Origin: JBCCGL01 sp039029275
GTDB taxonomy: Bacteria > Pseudomonadota > Gammaproteobacteria > JBCCGL01
Direction of reading: 5' to 3'
Assembly: GCA_039029275.1 (NCBI GenBank)
Contig: JBCCGL010000006.1
Span: forward strand, 186,001-250,000
Length of the DNA stretch: 64,000 nt
The position numbers and the translations under genes were made by a program. Positions 26,095-35,064 of the stretch are shown here, piece by piece. The notes under the pieces are model-generated. The model was given only the letters and a program-made list of their open reading frames with translations, was not told the DNA's origin and made no database searches. Each line of letters opens with the position of its first letter. Within the stretch, counting starts at the first letter, position 1.

Positions 26095-27192
26095 TCAGTT
26101 TCCTGAGGCACCTTCTATCTGAAAAAGATTATTGCCGCTGGCACGCTTGAGGACCGTGATAATACCATCATCATTGCGCTGCATCAGCGTGAACGTGGGC
26201 AGCTGGAGCTGGCCGAGTACCACGTCAACCCGCACCTCAAAATACCGACTGTCTATCGAGATCAAATCGGTGTTCACGAATTTGGTTTCATCGTCTTTGC
26301 GACCATCGTTGATATCGGTCACGAACGCGTCCACCTCGTCGAACGCATCCTTGTCAGTGCTTCCGGTGAGCGCGGCCAGGTTGTCATCCAGCGGCGATTC
26401 ACGACATTCCGGGTAGACGTCCCAATCGTCGTCGTCCCAGCGCGAGAGCGACTCGGCTTTGCCTGAATCGACAAAATCGATCAAAGCTTCGATTAACGCG
26501 GGCGTTGCGGTATTGATATTGACCGGCGTCGCGTCAGGCAACACGCTGATGTGCGGCAACAGGGTTTCGTAGTCCTCGGTACCGCTTTCATCGTCAAACC
26601 CCTTGACCAGTTTCAGCTCGGTGACATCGGCAAAGCGCCGGTTGGCGGCCAGAAACGGTGGCGTGCGCTGCGAGTAGTAGTCGTCTTCAGCGCCGTCGGC
26701 GTCGACCAGATTCACGTCCTTGTCGACCCAATCCACAATTGCAGAAATCTTGATCGGATCGATATCGAGCACGTCGAACAAACGCTTTAGATAATCGCGT
26801 TGATCGGCATCGAGCTTGCCGTCGTCATCCACCAGGCTGTTGAGGTTAAAGCGCCCCTGCATATCGACCACACACCCGGCCACGGTGCCGCCCGCATCGG
26901 TTGGTGTTGGAGGTATTGAGAGGGCCCATTCATCTTTCAGTGAATCGCTGTTGTTACGCTGTGCTTCGCGTCTGTCTACGTGCAAGAATTGCAAAGCAAC
27001 TCGCTCGCCTATAACTGCCATTTCTTTGGCCTGAATACCAACCAGGCGGTTACCGGCACGGTAAATCTCCAGACGCTGCTCGGTCATCATGGCAGTTACC
27101 GCAATGACCGCGAGCGTGATCATCAGCATCACGGTGATAATGGCGACACCGCGCTGCGCGCGGGCAGTCGATGAGATCAGATGGCGACTCAT
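26095..27192 (-). CDS. gspK: Type II secretion system minor pseudopilin K
   Basis: A 365-residue minor pseudopilin. The prepilin-type cleavage site is AQRG followed by VAIITVMLMITLAVIAVTA. As in other GspK proteins, the glutamate at +5 is missing, consistent with a tip position. The large globular domain contains the helical SAM-like insertion and the NINTATPALIEAL segment typical of GspK. ATG 27192 is chosen because it overlaps the gspJ stop in an ATGA and gives a short prepilin leader; the frame extends upstream into gspJ. Confidence 0.92.
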   Translation of the reverse strand: MSRHLISSTARAQRGVAIITVMLMITLAVIAVTAMMTEQRLEIYRAGNRLVGIQAKEMAVIGERVALQFLHVDRREAQRNNSDSLKDEWALSIPPTPTDAGGTVAGCVVDMQGRFNLNSLVDDDGKLDADQRDYLKRLFDVLDIDPIKISAIVDWVDKDVNLVDADGAEDDYYSQRTPPFLAANRRFADVTELKLVKGFDDESGTEDYETLLPHISVLPDATPVNINTATPALIEALIDFVDSGKAESLSRWDDDDWDVYPECRESPLDDNLAALTGSTDKDAFDEVDAFVTDINDGRKDDETKFVNTDLISIDSRYFEVRVDVVLGQLQLPTFTLMQRNDDGIITVLKRASGNNLFQIEGASGN

Positions 27193-27812
27193 GGCAGCGC
27201 AAACCGGCGCTTGATTTCGCCGAGATCTTCGAATCCCAGGGTTAATTCGACGGCCTTGGGCGTGGCACCCGAACCCTCCGTGTTCCGCGGGGGCCAGCTG
27301 TCTTTCCATTCATTTTTGGCATCGAGGTAGCGAATGCTCAGGCTGTCAATTCGCGTGAGCAGCAGGCGACGCTTTTTCGCTTCATCGTCTACCCCGTCGA
27401 GGTGGTACCAGTAGTGCCGGTAAAGATTTTGCTCTTCAAGACTGTATGCCACGCGCTGCAGACTGCTGCGATTGGGCAGCACGCCGGCCGCCGGGTTGGT
27501 CCAGCCCGCGCGGGTAAATTCGACCAGCGAACTGCCGACGTCACTGGCTTCGAAGGCGATGCGTTCGCTACCGAGTTGATCGCGCACCGGGCGATCGATC
27601 GCGTGCTCGAAATCCTGCGCGATCCAGTACCACGCGCGCTGCAGCTCGTCGAGCCTTTGCGCCTGCGCCTCGATGCCGCTTTTCAGATTCTGGATGTTGT
27701 ACCAACCGGTGTAGCTGACCGCGCCGATCACCGCAAAGATCGCCGACGCCACCAGCAATTCCAGCAGGGTAAATCCGCTTTGTCGCTTTTGTTGTAGTCG
27801 GGCTTGCTGCAT
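27189..27812 (-). CDS. gspJ: Type II secretion system minor pseudopilin J
   Basis: A 207-residue minor pseudopilin with leader QQARLQQKRQSG and mature start FTLLELLVASAIFAVIG, including Glu+5. The body contains WYWIAQDFEHAIDRPVRD, a GspJ-typical segment. GspJ joins GspK and GspI in the tip complex. It starts six bases after the gspI stop and ends inside the gspK start. Confidence 0.92.
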   Translation of the reverse strand: MQQARLQQKRQSGFTLLELLVASAIFAVIGAVSYTGWYNIQNLKSGIEAQAQRLDELQRAWYWIAQDFEHAIDRPVRDQLGSERIAFEASDVGSSLVEFTRAGWTNPAAGVLPNRSSLQRVAYSLEEQNLYRHYWYHLDGVDDEAKKRRLLLTRIDSLSIRYLDAKNEWKDSWPPRNTEGSGATPKAVELTLGFEDLGEIKRRFALP

Positions 27813-27818
27813 AACTAC

Positions 27819-28226
27819 TCAGCTTCCGCCGATACGCGGGTTTCCAACAAAACCGTGTAGCACTGCATTGGCAGACTGCTGATCTTCCTCCAGCCTCACT
27901 TCAATCTTTACGGAACGCAAATACGGTTGTATCTCTTCATATCCCAATTTTCCAATAGTCATACGCCAATGCCAGGTATGCCCAGCCATCTCCACTTCGC
28001 CGTTACTTTTTCCAATTCGCACCCAGTCGTTGCTGAGTTGCAAATCGGTCATGCGATTTTCAGCGACCCACATTGCCACCGTGCGGTCGCGCAGGTATGT
28101 GGCGTTGGCCGCGTTGTCGCCGGACGCGCGCGTCAGCGCCGCCATTGCAACGGCCAGTATTGCCATCGCCACCAGCACCTCGATCAAAGTGAAGCCCGCA
28201 ATACGGATTTGCCGCAAGCCGATCAT
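27819..28226 (-). CDS. gspI: Type II secretion system minor pseudopilin I
   Basis: A 135-residue minor pseudopilin. The leader MIGLRQIRIAG is cleaved before FTLIEVLVAMAILAVAM, and the family segment VAENRMTDLQL follows. GspI nucleates the pseudopilus tip. Its start overlaps the gspH stop (28223-28226), a coupled junction. Confidence 0.92.
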   Translation of the reverse strand: MIGLRQIRIAGFTLIEVLVAMAILAVAMAALTRASGDNAANATYLRDRTVAMWVAENRMTDLQLSNDWVRIGKSNGEVEMAGHTWHWRMTIGKLGYEEIQPYLRSVKIEVRLEEDQQSANAVLHGFVGNPRIGGS

Positions 28227-28864
28227 TCTTCGATCAATCCCAGGGCCAGCACACCGTCCTCACCGATGCCAATGCGCCACGCCTTTTCGGACTCGGTGCT
28301 GCGAAGTTGCACTTCGACGTCGGGCAGTACTTCGCCATTGGAAAGGAACATCAAATGGGGGCGGAGTTTCTCGTCCTTTTGCTCGGCTTTTTCGTCGCGC
28401 TTCTCATCCAGCACGATGGGCAAGCCCTCAACGTAAACTTCGATCTCGACGTCTTCGGGCCATTCGCGCGCGCGCAGGTGCGGTGAATCGGTGGATGCCT
28501 GCCAGCGTAGCTCGCGTTTTGTCTTTTTGCTTGAATCGCTGCTGTTGAACGATGACTGCGAGGTGTCACTCTCAACCGAGATCAGCGTGTAAAAGGCGTA
28601 GTCGGACTGGGTAAACCGCACCCCGTATTCGGTTGTCTGAAATATGGCCTCGTCGGATGCAATGCGCGCGAGTTGGAACAAGCGCCGCGCCTCGTCGCGC
28701 AGCTGGGTATCGGCCCCGCCAAAGTTGATACTGAGCAGGGCGACGCCCGAGAGAGTTGCGGCGATGGCCACCGCAACCAGTAGTTCGATCAGTGTGAATC
28801 CCCTCGCCGGTGTCGCGTGGCTCGGGCGGGGGTGTTTAATCGGTGAAATTTCCAATGTCGGCAT
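28223..28864 (-). CDS. gspH: Type II secretion system minor pseudopilin H
   Basis: A 213-residue minor pseudopilin, with an unusually long leader of about 22 residues before the ARG cleavage site and FTLIELLVAVAIAATLSG. The only plausible start, ATG 28864, overlaps the end of gspG by 29 bases. A lysine-rich, charged insertion in the middle (around SSDSSKKTKREL and DEKRDEKAEQKDEK) makes it longer than the usual 150-190 residues. GspH connects the tip to the GspG fibre. Confidence 0.88.
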   Translation of the reverse strand: MPTLEISPIKHPRPSHATPARGFTLIELLVAVAIAATLSGVALLSINFGGADTQLRDEARRLFQLARIASDEAIFQTTEYGVRFTQSDYAFYTLISVESDTSQSSFNSSDSSKKTKRELRWQASTDSPHLRAREWPEDVEIEVYVEGLPIVLDEKRDEKAEQKDEKLRPHLMFLSNGEVLPDVEVQLRSTESEKAWRIGIGEDGVLALGLIEE

Positions 28865-29291
28865 CAAATCCTTCGCCCCCGGGAGCACCGTCACGTCCCA
28901 GCGTGTAAATGTCGACAGCACCGGTTTCACCCGGACTCAGGTAGAGATAGTCGCGACCCCAGGGGTCAACCGGCAGCTTTTTCAGGTAGCCGCCGTCTTT
29001 CCAGTTTGGGGCAATCGGGTCGGAACTCGGAGGCTCGACCAGTGCACGCAGGCCTTGATCTGTGGTTGGGTAATTGAAGTTGTCGAGCTTGTAGAGGTCC
29101 AGGGCAGCCTCAATCGAGCGGATATCCTGCTTGGCTTTGACCACGCGTGCCTGGTCCGGTCGATCCAGAATCAGCGGCACAACCGTCGCACCGAGAATCG
29201 CAAGAATCGCGACCACGACCATGATCTCGATAAGTGTGAATCCTTTCTGCTGTGCTCTGCGTGAACTCGCGAGCATGTGTTGCTGGGGCAT
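28836..29291 (-). CDS. gspG: Type II secretion system major pseudopilin G
   Basis: A 151-residue major pseudopilin. The leader of about 16 residues ends QQKG, then FTLIEIMVVVAILAILGATV with Glu+5. The family motif YPTTDQGLRALVEPP and the late WGRDYLYLSPGE calcium-binding region are intact. It forms the periplasmic pseudopilus. ATG 29291 has GGCGGAG just upstream. It is the first gsp gene here; gspC, gspD, gspE and gspF, which usually precede it, are absent. Confidence 0.95.
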   Translation of the reverse strand: MPQQHMLASSRRAQQKGFTLIEIMVVVAILAILGATVVPLILDRPDQARVVKAKQDIRSIEAALDLYKLDNFNYPTTDQGLRALVEPPSSDPIAPNWKDGGYLKKLPVDPWGRDYLYLSPGETGAVDIYTLGRDGAPGGEGFDADIGNFTD

Positions 29292-29601
29292 GTGTACTCC
29301 GCCTGATATGTTGTTAGAGCTAAAACCGTTATAAGGGTTTGTTTCACCGCTTATTTTAGCGGGATGCGAGAATAGCACGTTCTCGACTGATCCCGTTTTC
29401 TGTTTAAGATTACCGACACGTTATACCGACCAAATGTGCTTGGTTTATCTGATTCTGGTTGTCAATCAATGTTGAACTGCGCAACCGCAGTCTTCAAATC
29501 ATTCGAGGCGGTTGCAACGAGTTGATTCGTCGACACGATTGTCACCACTGCTTACAATTTAAACGACGTACTACTCAATCGGCGCAGCAGGGAGAATCTT
29601 T
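29292..29601. other. Divergent regulatory interval between gspG and the rhombosortase
   Basis: About 310 bases without a gene. It holds the sigma-70-like promoter described separately and a five-bp hairpin (CCGCT at 29348-29352, AGCGG at 29359-29363) in the gspG leader. No good promoter for gspG could be fixed by eye. Confidence 0.4.
29530..29558 (+). promoter_or_regulatory. Sigma-70-type promoter for the rhombosortase gene
   Basis: TCGACA at 29530-29535 and TACAAT at 29553-29558 are each one mismatch from consensus, with an ideal 17-base spacer. Transcription would begin near 29565, ahead of the GGAG at 29591-29594. Confidence 0.55.
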
Positions 29602-29637
29602 ATCGAAATCACACGTTTAGGTCGGCACTGGCCGCCT

Positions 29638-30198
29638 TTGCTGCTCGCCCTTATTTGCCTGCTGGTGCAACTTTTCGGTGACAGCGAATGGCTTCGATAT
29701 GAGCGCAGCGTGTTGCCCACTCCCGACGTTTGGCGCTTTCTCACCGCCAACTTTATTCACCTCGGGTGGTCACACTGGTTCCTGAATATGGCTGGACTGG
29801 CGCTTGTTTACTTGCTAGTGGGTACGCAATTTTCGACCCCGCAATGGTTCGCGATCATTGTGATTAGCAGCCTCGGCGTTAGCGTCGGATTGTTCGCACT
29901 CAACCCAAGCCTCAATTGGTACGTTGGATTTTCCGGTGCCTTGCACGGGTTACTGCTCGCGGGAGCTGTTGCCGAAATTGTCCATCAACGCGGCCGCGAG
30001 CGGTGGTTTGGTGGCATCCTGCTGCTGTGTGTGGCGGCAAAACTGGTGTGGGAGCAGATTGTCGGCGCGCTCCCTGGGTCGGCCGATATGGCGGGGGGCC
30101 CGGTAGTTGTCGACTCCCATCTTTACGGTGCGATTGCGGGACTCGTCGCCGGGTTCGTAATTTCAGCGATGCCGAATAAACGAGGGTCAACCGGCTAA
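29638..30198 (+). CDS. rrtA: Rhombosortase (rhomboid-family GlyGly-CTERM protease)
   Basis: A 186-residue six-helix rhomboid. The catalytic serine motif is GFSGALHG and the catalytic histidine is in VDSHLYGAIAG; an earlier NFIHLGWSHWFLNM motif is also typical. Rhombosortases cleave the C-terminal GlyGly-CTERM segment of exported proteins, and in Vibrio such proteins are type II secretion substrates. The divergent gsp cluster fits this. The start is unclear: TTG 29638 is the first standard start codon but has no ribosome-binding site, while GGAG at 29591-29594 precedes an in-frame ATC at 29602. Its stop overlaps that of recG. Confidence 0.85.
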   Translation: MLLALICLLVQLFGDSEWLRYERSVLPTPDVWRFLTANFIHLGWSHWFLNMAGLALVYLLVGTQFSTPQWFAIIVISSLGVSVGLFALNPSLNWYVGFSGALHGLLLAGAVAEIVHQRGRERWFGGILLLCVAAKLVWEQIVGALPGSADMAGGPVVVDSHLYGAIAGLVAGFVISAMPNKRGSTG

Positions 30199-32297
30199 AT
30201 TTCCCTGTACTTCGGTTGTTCCCCTCGCCATCTGCGAACGAGGTCGGGAACGTTTTGCGGTAAATCCCTTTGAATAGCATCTGCGACGCTTTTGACGTCA
30301 TCGAGCAGGTCGGCATCGCGTGACAAATCCGCAATCCGGAACTGCGCGTCGCCCGCCTGCTGCGTGCCGAGCACTTCGCCCGCGCCCCGCAGTTCAAGGT
30401 CGCGTTCAGCGATCAAAAAACCATCATTCGTCTCGCGTAAAATGGCGATGCGCGCGTGCGCAGCCTGCGTCAGTTTGGGTTGGTACAACAAGACACAAGA
30501 GCCACCCGCGCTGCCGCGGCCGATTCGCCCTCGCAACTGGTGTAATTGTGACAGGCCGAGGCGCTCGGCGTTTTCGATCACCATCAGGGTGGCGTTGGCA
30601 ACGTCCACCCCGACTTCGATCACCGTCGTCGCTACCAGCAAATCGAGTTCGCGCCGCTTAAACGCCTGCATGACGGCATCTTTCTCGGCCGACTTGAGAC
30701 GCCCGTGTACCAGCCCGACCCGGCATTCCGGGAGTGACGTGACAAGCTGCGCGTAAGTGTCCTCGGCGGTCTTGCACTGGAGCGTTTCAGATTCCTCAAT
30801 GAGCGTACAAACCCAGTAAGCCTGACGTCCGTCGGCAACGAGTTCGCTGACCCGGCTAATGATCTCTTCCCGGCGCGCATTACTCATCGCAACCGTGGTC
30901 ACGGGTGTGCGTCCCGGCGGCAGCTCATCGAGGACTGAGCAGTCGAGGTCTGCGTAAGCGGTCATCGCCAGGGTGCGCGGAATCGGCGTGGCCGACAATG
31001 TGAGTTGGTGCGGGCGTAGCTCGCTGTGCTGACCGCTTGCTGAACGCCCTTTATCGCGCAGGGCCATGCGCTGATCCACCCCGAACCGGTGCTGCTCGTC
31101 AATTATGCTCAAGCCGAGGGTGCGGTATGCAACTTCATCCTGAAACAGCGCGTGCGTGCCGACAATAATACTCGCGTCGCCGTTTTCGATTGCAGCCAGC
31201 GCGGTGCGGCGTTTGGCTGCCGTCAGCTTGCCGGTGAGCCACGCGATACCCACGTTCATCGGCGAAAACCACTGGTTGAAATTGGCCAGATGTTGCTCTG
31301 CCAGAATCTCAGTCGGTGCCATCACTGCGACCTGAAAACCATTGCTGATCGCGATTTGCGCGGCGGCAGCGGCGACGACCGTCTTGCCCGCGCCCACATC
31401 ACCCTGCACCAGTCGTAGCATCGGCTCAGGCGACTTCAAGTCGTGCGCGATTTCCTCAATCACACGCTGTTGCGCAGCAGTCATCTCGAACCCAAACTGC
31501 GCGTAAAGCAAGGTCTGGGCGTTAGTGTTTTGCGTCAGGATTGGCGCGTGCACCGAGCGAAACTGTGCGCGCATCCCGAGCAGCGCCAGACGGTACGCAA
31601 CCAGCTCTTCGAAGGCGAGCCGCTGCACAGCGGGGTGGCGTTTTTCCAGCAACTCGCGAACCTGCGTACCCGCCGGTGGTTGATGCAAATAGCGAATTGC
31701 CTGCGCAAGACTTTGTGCGCCGCCAAGACTCCCCGCACTCGCTGGCAACAGTTCGCGCAGCCGGTGGTCCTGACTCAGTCTCGATAAGGCCTGTTGAATC
31801 AGCTTGCGCAATCGCGTCTGCTGGATACCGTTAACGACCGGGTAAATCGGTGTCAGGCTGCCTGGCAGGGGGGGCGCATCGTCGCCCAGCACAGCGTATT
31901 CCGGGTGGATCATTTCCGGCAAGGACGCGCCGCGGCGGACCTCGCCATAACAGCGAATTCGCAGGCCCCGAACCAGTGCGTGACGCTGCGCGTTGCTAAA
32001 ATGAAAAAATCGCAGCAGTACGCTGCCCGTGCCATCGCTTAGCCGACACAGCAAGGTACGGCGACCGCGAAAGCTCACCTCGGTCAGCTCAACCTCTCCT
32101 TCGATCTGCGCAGCTGCACCGGCGCGCAACGCGCCGATTGGTGTCAGCGCGGTGCGATCTTCATAGCGCAGCGGAAGGTGAAATAGCAGATCCTCAACCT
32201 TGCGAATCTGCAGTTTGGCGAGCGTGTTGGCGAGCTTGTCGCCGACACCGGTCAGATCGGTGACGGGTGCTGACAGCACCGAAGGTTCGGCTGTCAC
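30195..32297 (-). CDS. recG: ATP-dependent DNA helicase RecG
   Basis: About 700 residues. The N-terminal wedge domain starts at LTGVGDKLANTLAKL and HLPLRYEDR. Helicase motifs follow: QGDVGAGKTVVAA (Walker A), IIDEQHRFG (DExH type), LSATPIPRTLA and QLRGRIGRG. RecG reverses stalled forks and branch-migrates Holliday junctions. The frame is open to 32363, inside ridA; GTG 32297, 22 bases past the ridA stop, gives the N-terminus closest to E. coli RecG, but the start is not certain. Confidence 0.95.
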   Translation of the reverse strand: MTAEPSVLSAPVTDLTGVGDKLANTLAKLQIRKVEDLLFHLPLRYEDRTALTPIGALRAGAAAQIEGEVELTEVSFRGRRTLLCRLSDGTGSVLLRFFHFSNAQRHALVRGLRIRCYGEVRRGASLPEMIHPEYAVLGDDAPPLPGSLTPIYPVVNGIQQTRLRKLIQQALSRLSQDHRLRELLPASAGSLGGAQSLAQAIRYLHQPPAGTQVRELLEKRHPAVQRLAFEELVAYRLALLGMRAQFRSVHAPILTQNTNAQTLLYAQFGFEMTAAQQRVIEEIAHDLKSPEPMLRLVQGDVGAGKTVVAAAAAQIAISNGFQVAVMAPTEILAEQHLANFNQWFSPMNVGIAWLTGKLTAAKRRTALAAIENGDASIIVGTHALFQDEVAYRTLGLSIIDEQHRFGVDQRMALRDKGRSASGQHSELRPHQLTLSATPIPRTLAMTAYADLDCSVLDELPPGRTPVTTVAMSNARREEIISRVSELVADGRQAYWVCTLIEESETLQCKTAEDTYAQLVTSLPECRVGLVHGRLKSAEKDAVMQAFKRRELDLLVATTVIEVGVDVANATLMVIENAERLGLSQLHQLRGRIGRGSAGGSCVLLYQPKLTQAAHARIAILRETNDGFLIAERDLELRGAGEVLGTQQAGDAQFRIADLSRDADLLDDVKSVADAIQRDLPQNVPDLVRRWRGEQPKYREI

Positions 32298-32319
32298 CTC
32301 TGCGACGTTAACCGTGGGC

Positions 32320-32706
32320 TCAGTCTTCCAGAACCAGAATTGCGTCCATCTCGACCGCGACACCTTTAGGCAATGCGGCGATACCGACCGCCGCGCGCGC
32401 AGGATAAGGCTCGCTGAAGTACTCAGCCATAATTTCGTTCACGGTGGGAAAGTTGCCGAGGTCAGTCAGATAAATTGTGAGCTTGGCGATGTCCGCCAAA
32501 CCCCCGCCGGATGCCTCACAAATCGCCTGAAGGCTATCGAACACACGGCGAATCATTGCGCTTATGTCGCCGTCCACAATCTCCATCGTTGCCGGATCAA
32601 GCGGAATCTGACCGGAGATGTATACCGTGTTGCCGGTTTTGACTGCTTGCGAATACGTGCCGATCGCGCTGGGTGCCTGATCGGTTGAGATAATCTGACG
32701 GGGCAT
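32320..32706 (-). CDS. ridA: 2-iminobutanoate/2-iminopropanoate deaminase RidA
   Basis: A 128-residue RidA with the diagnostic segments APSAIGTYSQAV, YISGQIPLDP, and PARAAVGIAALPKG, whose arginine binds the substrate carboxylate. It hydrolyses reactive 2-aminoacrylate and related imines released by PLP enzymes. Length and motifs are normal. The order spoT-ridA-recG is conserved in pseudomonads. ATG 32706 is chosen over 32718 as giving the canonical start MPRQIIS. Confidence 0.95.
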   Translation of the reverse strand: MPRQIISTDQAPSAIGTYSQAVKTGNTVYISGQIPLDPATMEIVDGDISAMIRRVFDSLQAICEASGGGLADIAKLTIYLTDLGNFPTVNEIMAEYFSEPYPARAAVGIAALPKGVAVEMDAILVLED

Positions 32707-32826
32707 GCCTGACCTCATAAATTAGTGTGATTGACCGCGCCGGAGTATACCAACTGTGTCCACTGCCTGGCGCGAAAGAAAAACAGCCTATAACGTTGGA
32801 GCAAACGTCGGCTTTGCTGACCATTT

Positions 32827-34998
32827 TTAGTGTTGCGGTGTTTCCCGCTTGATCCGATCGACCACCGTGAGATTGCGCAGGCGGCGGATAATTCTCGCCA
32901 TGTGTTTTCGATCGCGCACGCTTAAGGTGAAAATAATGCGCGTAAACGATTCTCCCGTTGTCTCAAAACGCATGTTTTCAATATTGGTGTTCATCTGGTC
33001 GAGCGTGTTGGCGATTCGCGCGAGTGAGCCAGGGCGGTTTCGCAGTTCGATTACCGTGTTGGCCTGAAACTCTCCGCTGTAATCTTCGGCCCACTCGACC
33101 GGCACCCACTCTTTGGGGCGACGTCGGTATCGACCGACGTTACGACACCCCGCGCGGTGCACCACGACGCCGCTGCCGGACGTAAGAAAACCCTGGATGT
33201 TGTCACCCGGAATCGGCATGCAACAGCGCGCCAGCGTGACAACCGTGGCGTCACCGCCATCGATCATCAAAGGCCCGAGCGGCTCTTCAGGCGGTTCTTC
33301 GATTATTTCTTCTTCCGGATTGTCCTGTCCCATCAATCGATTGGCGATCGCGCTGGGAATGCGGTTGCCGAGACCGATATCGACAAAAAACTCGTCAATA
33401 TCGCTGAAACCAAACTCCTTGATCAGACTATCCAACTTGCTGGTGTCGATTGAGTCCAGCGAAGCGCTATGGCGACTCAATGCGCGATCGATCAGGCGTC
33501 TGCCGAAATCGCGCGCCTCTTCATTTTTGAGATTTTTCAGATAGCTGCGAATTGCAGTGCGCGCTTTTGCGGTCACGACGAAGTTAAGCCACATTGGGCT
33601 TGGGCGCGCCCCTGGTGCGGTGACGATCTCGACCGTCTGGCCCGAGTGCAATGTTGTGCTAAGCGATGCCAGTCGGCGATCAATCTTGACTGTGACGCAG
33701 GTGTTTCCGACATCCGAGTGGATCGCGTAGGCAAAATCGATCGCGGTCGACTCGCGCGGCAACTCGTAGATGTCACCTTTGGGCGAGAATACGTAAATCT
33801 CATCGGGAAAAAGATCGGCTTTGACGCTGTCGAGAAACTCTTGCGAATCGCCCGCTTTTTGCCCCATGTCGATCAAGGTAGACAACCATTTGCGCGCGCG
33901 GGTTTGCACGCCGGTGCCTTCGCCGGTTTTGTAAATCCAGTGCGCTGCGATACCAGACTCGGCGAACTGATCCATTTCGCTGGAGCGGATTTGCACCTCG
34001 ACGGGCGTGCCGTGTTCGGTAAACAGCACATTATGCAAGGACTGGTAACCGTTGGCTTTTGGGATCGCGATGTAATCCTTGAAATGCCCTGGGATCGGCT
34101 TGTACAGCGAGTGAAGTTGGCCGAGGGTGCGATAGCAGTCGTCAACGCTGTTGACCACCACGCGAACGGCGAACATATCGAACACCTCTTGAAACGAGAG
34201 CTGCTTGGCGCGCATTTTTTCGTACAGGCTGTACAGATGCTTCTCGCGCCCGTTGACGTGCGCCTCGATACCGATCTCTTCCAGCTTTGATGTGAATTGC
34301 TGTTCGATCTTTTGCACCAGTTCGACGCGATTGCCGCGCGCCCTTTCCACCGCCTCTTTCAACACGCGATAGCGCGCTGGGTAAAGCGCCATAAACCCCA
34401 GATCCTCGAGTTCGTTTTTGATTTGTTTTATGCCGAGGCGATTAGCGATCGGCGCGTAAATGTCGAGAGTTTCGCGCGCAATCCGACGCTGCTTGTGTGA
34501 GGGCATGGATCCAAGCGTTTGCATATTATGCAGCCGGTCAGCGAGCTTGATAAGCACCACCCGAATATCATCGACGACCGCCAACAGCATTTTGCGAAAG
34601 TTGGCTGCCTGCGCCTCAACCTGCGATTCAAATTTAAGGTGGGTCAGCTTGCTCAAGCCATCGACCAGGACGGATATTTCCTCGTCCATCTGCGCGGCCA
34701 GTTCCTCGCGCTCAAGCGGCGTGTCTTCGAGAACGTCGTGCAGGATTGCGGCGGATATGCTGCGGTAGTCCATGTTCATCTCGGCGACGGTTTTGGCGAC
34801 CGCCAGTGGATGAAAGATGTACGGCTCGCCGGAGCGGCGGGTTTGCCCCTCGTGCGCCTGATTGGCTATCTCCCAGGCCTGATAGACGACGTTGATTTCT
34901 TTTTTGGGGATACGGCCGGCGAGAAACTCGCACAGATCGCGAATATCGAACTTTTCGGAATAACCGCCAGAGGCGGGTTTTGTGGCCGCCAGTTGCAC
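32827..34998 (-). CDS. spoT: Bifunctional (p)ppGpp synthetase/hydrolase SpoT
   Basis: A 723-residue RelA/SpoT protein. The HD hydrolase site HDVLEDT is intact, so it can degrade (p)ppGpp. The synthetase region includes GYQSLHNVLF and VEVQIRSSEMDQFAE with catalytic-site glutamates. A TGS domain (EIYVFSPKGDIYELP), a zinc-finger-type region (LARCCMPIPGDNI) and a C-terminal ACT domain follow. It controls the stringent response. Start is GTG 34998. It lies 66 bases after rpoZ, with a stable hairpin between them. Confidence 0.96.
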   Translation of the reverse strand: MQLAATKPASGGYSEKFDIRDLCEFLAGRIPKKEINVVYQAWEIANQAHEGQTRRSGEPYIFHPLAVAKTVAEMNMDYRSISAAILHDVLEDTPLEREELAAQMDEEISVLVDGLSKLTHLKFESQVEAQAANFRKMLLAVVDDIRVVLIKLADRLHNMQTLGSMPSHKQRRIARETLDIYAPIANRLGIKQIKNELEDLGFMALYPARYRVLKEAVERARGNRVELVQKIEQQFTSKLEEIGIEAHVNGREKHLYSLYEKMRAKQLSFQEVFDMFAVRVVVNSVDDCYRTLGQLHSLYKPIPGHFKDYIAIPKANGYQSLHNVLFTEHGTPVEVQIRSSEMDQFAESGIAAHWIYKTGEGTGVQTRARKWLSTLIDMGQKAGDSQEFLDSVKADLFPDEIYVFSPKGDIYELPRESTAIDFAYAIHSDVGNTCVTVKIDRRLASLSTTLHSGQTVEIVTAPGARPSPMWLNFVVTAKARTAIRSYLKNLKNEEARDFGRRLIDRALSRHSASLDSIDTSKLDSLIKEFGFSDIDEFFVDIGLGNRIPSAIANRLMGQDNPEEEIIEEPPEEPLGPLMIDGGDATVVTLARCCMPIPGDNIQGFLTSGSGVVVHRAGCRNVGRYRRRPKEWVPVEWAEDYSGEFQANTVIELRNRPGSLARIANTLDQMNTNIENMRFETTGESFTRIIFTLSVRDRKHMARIIRRLRNLTVVDRIKRETPQH

Positions 34999-35025
34999 GA
35001 TCAGCGGCGGCTAAGCGGACATAAC

Positions 35026-35044
35026 CCTGCGCGAAGTGCGCAGG
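35026..35044 (-). promoter_or_regulatory. Hairpin in the rpoZ-spoT spacer
   Basis: CCTGCGC at 35026-35032 and GCGCAGG at 35038-35044 form a perfect seven-bp, GC-rich stem with a five-base loop. No T-run follows on either strand, so it is not a classical terminator; it may stabilise mRNA or modulate spoT read-through. Confidence 0.45.
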
Positions 35045-35064
35045 ATTGCAGCAGAAGGGGGGAG

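Noticed and set aside
33469..34290. A 273-codon plus-strand frame inside spoT
   Set aside because: Antisense shadow of the synthetase/TGS coding region; no protein-like motifs.
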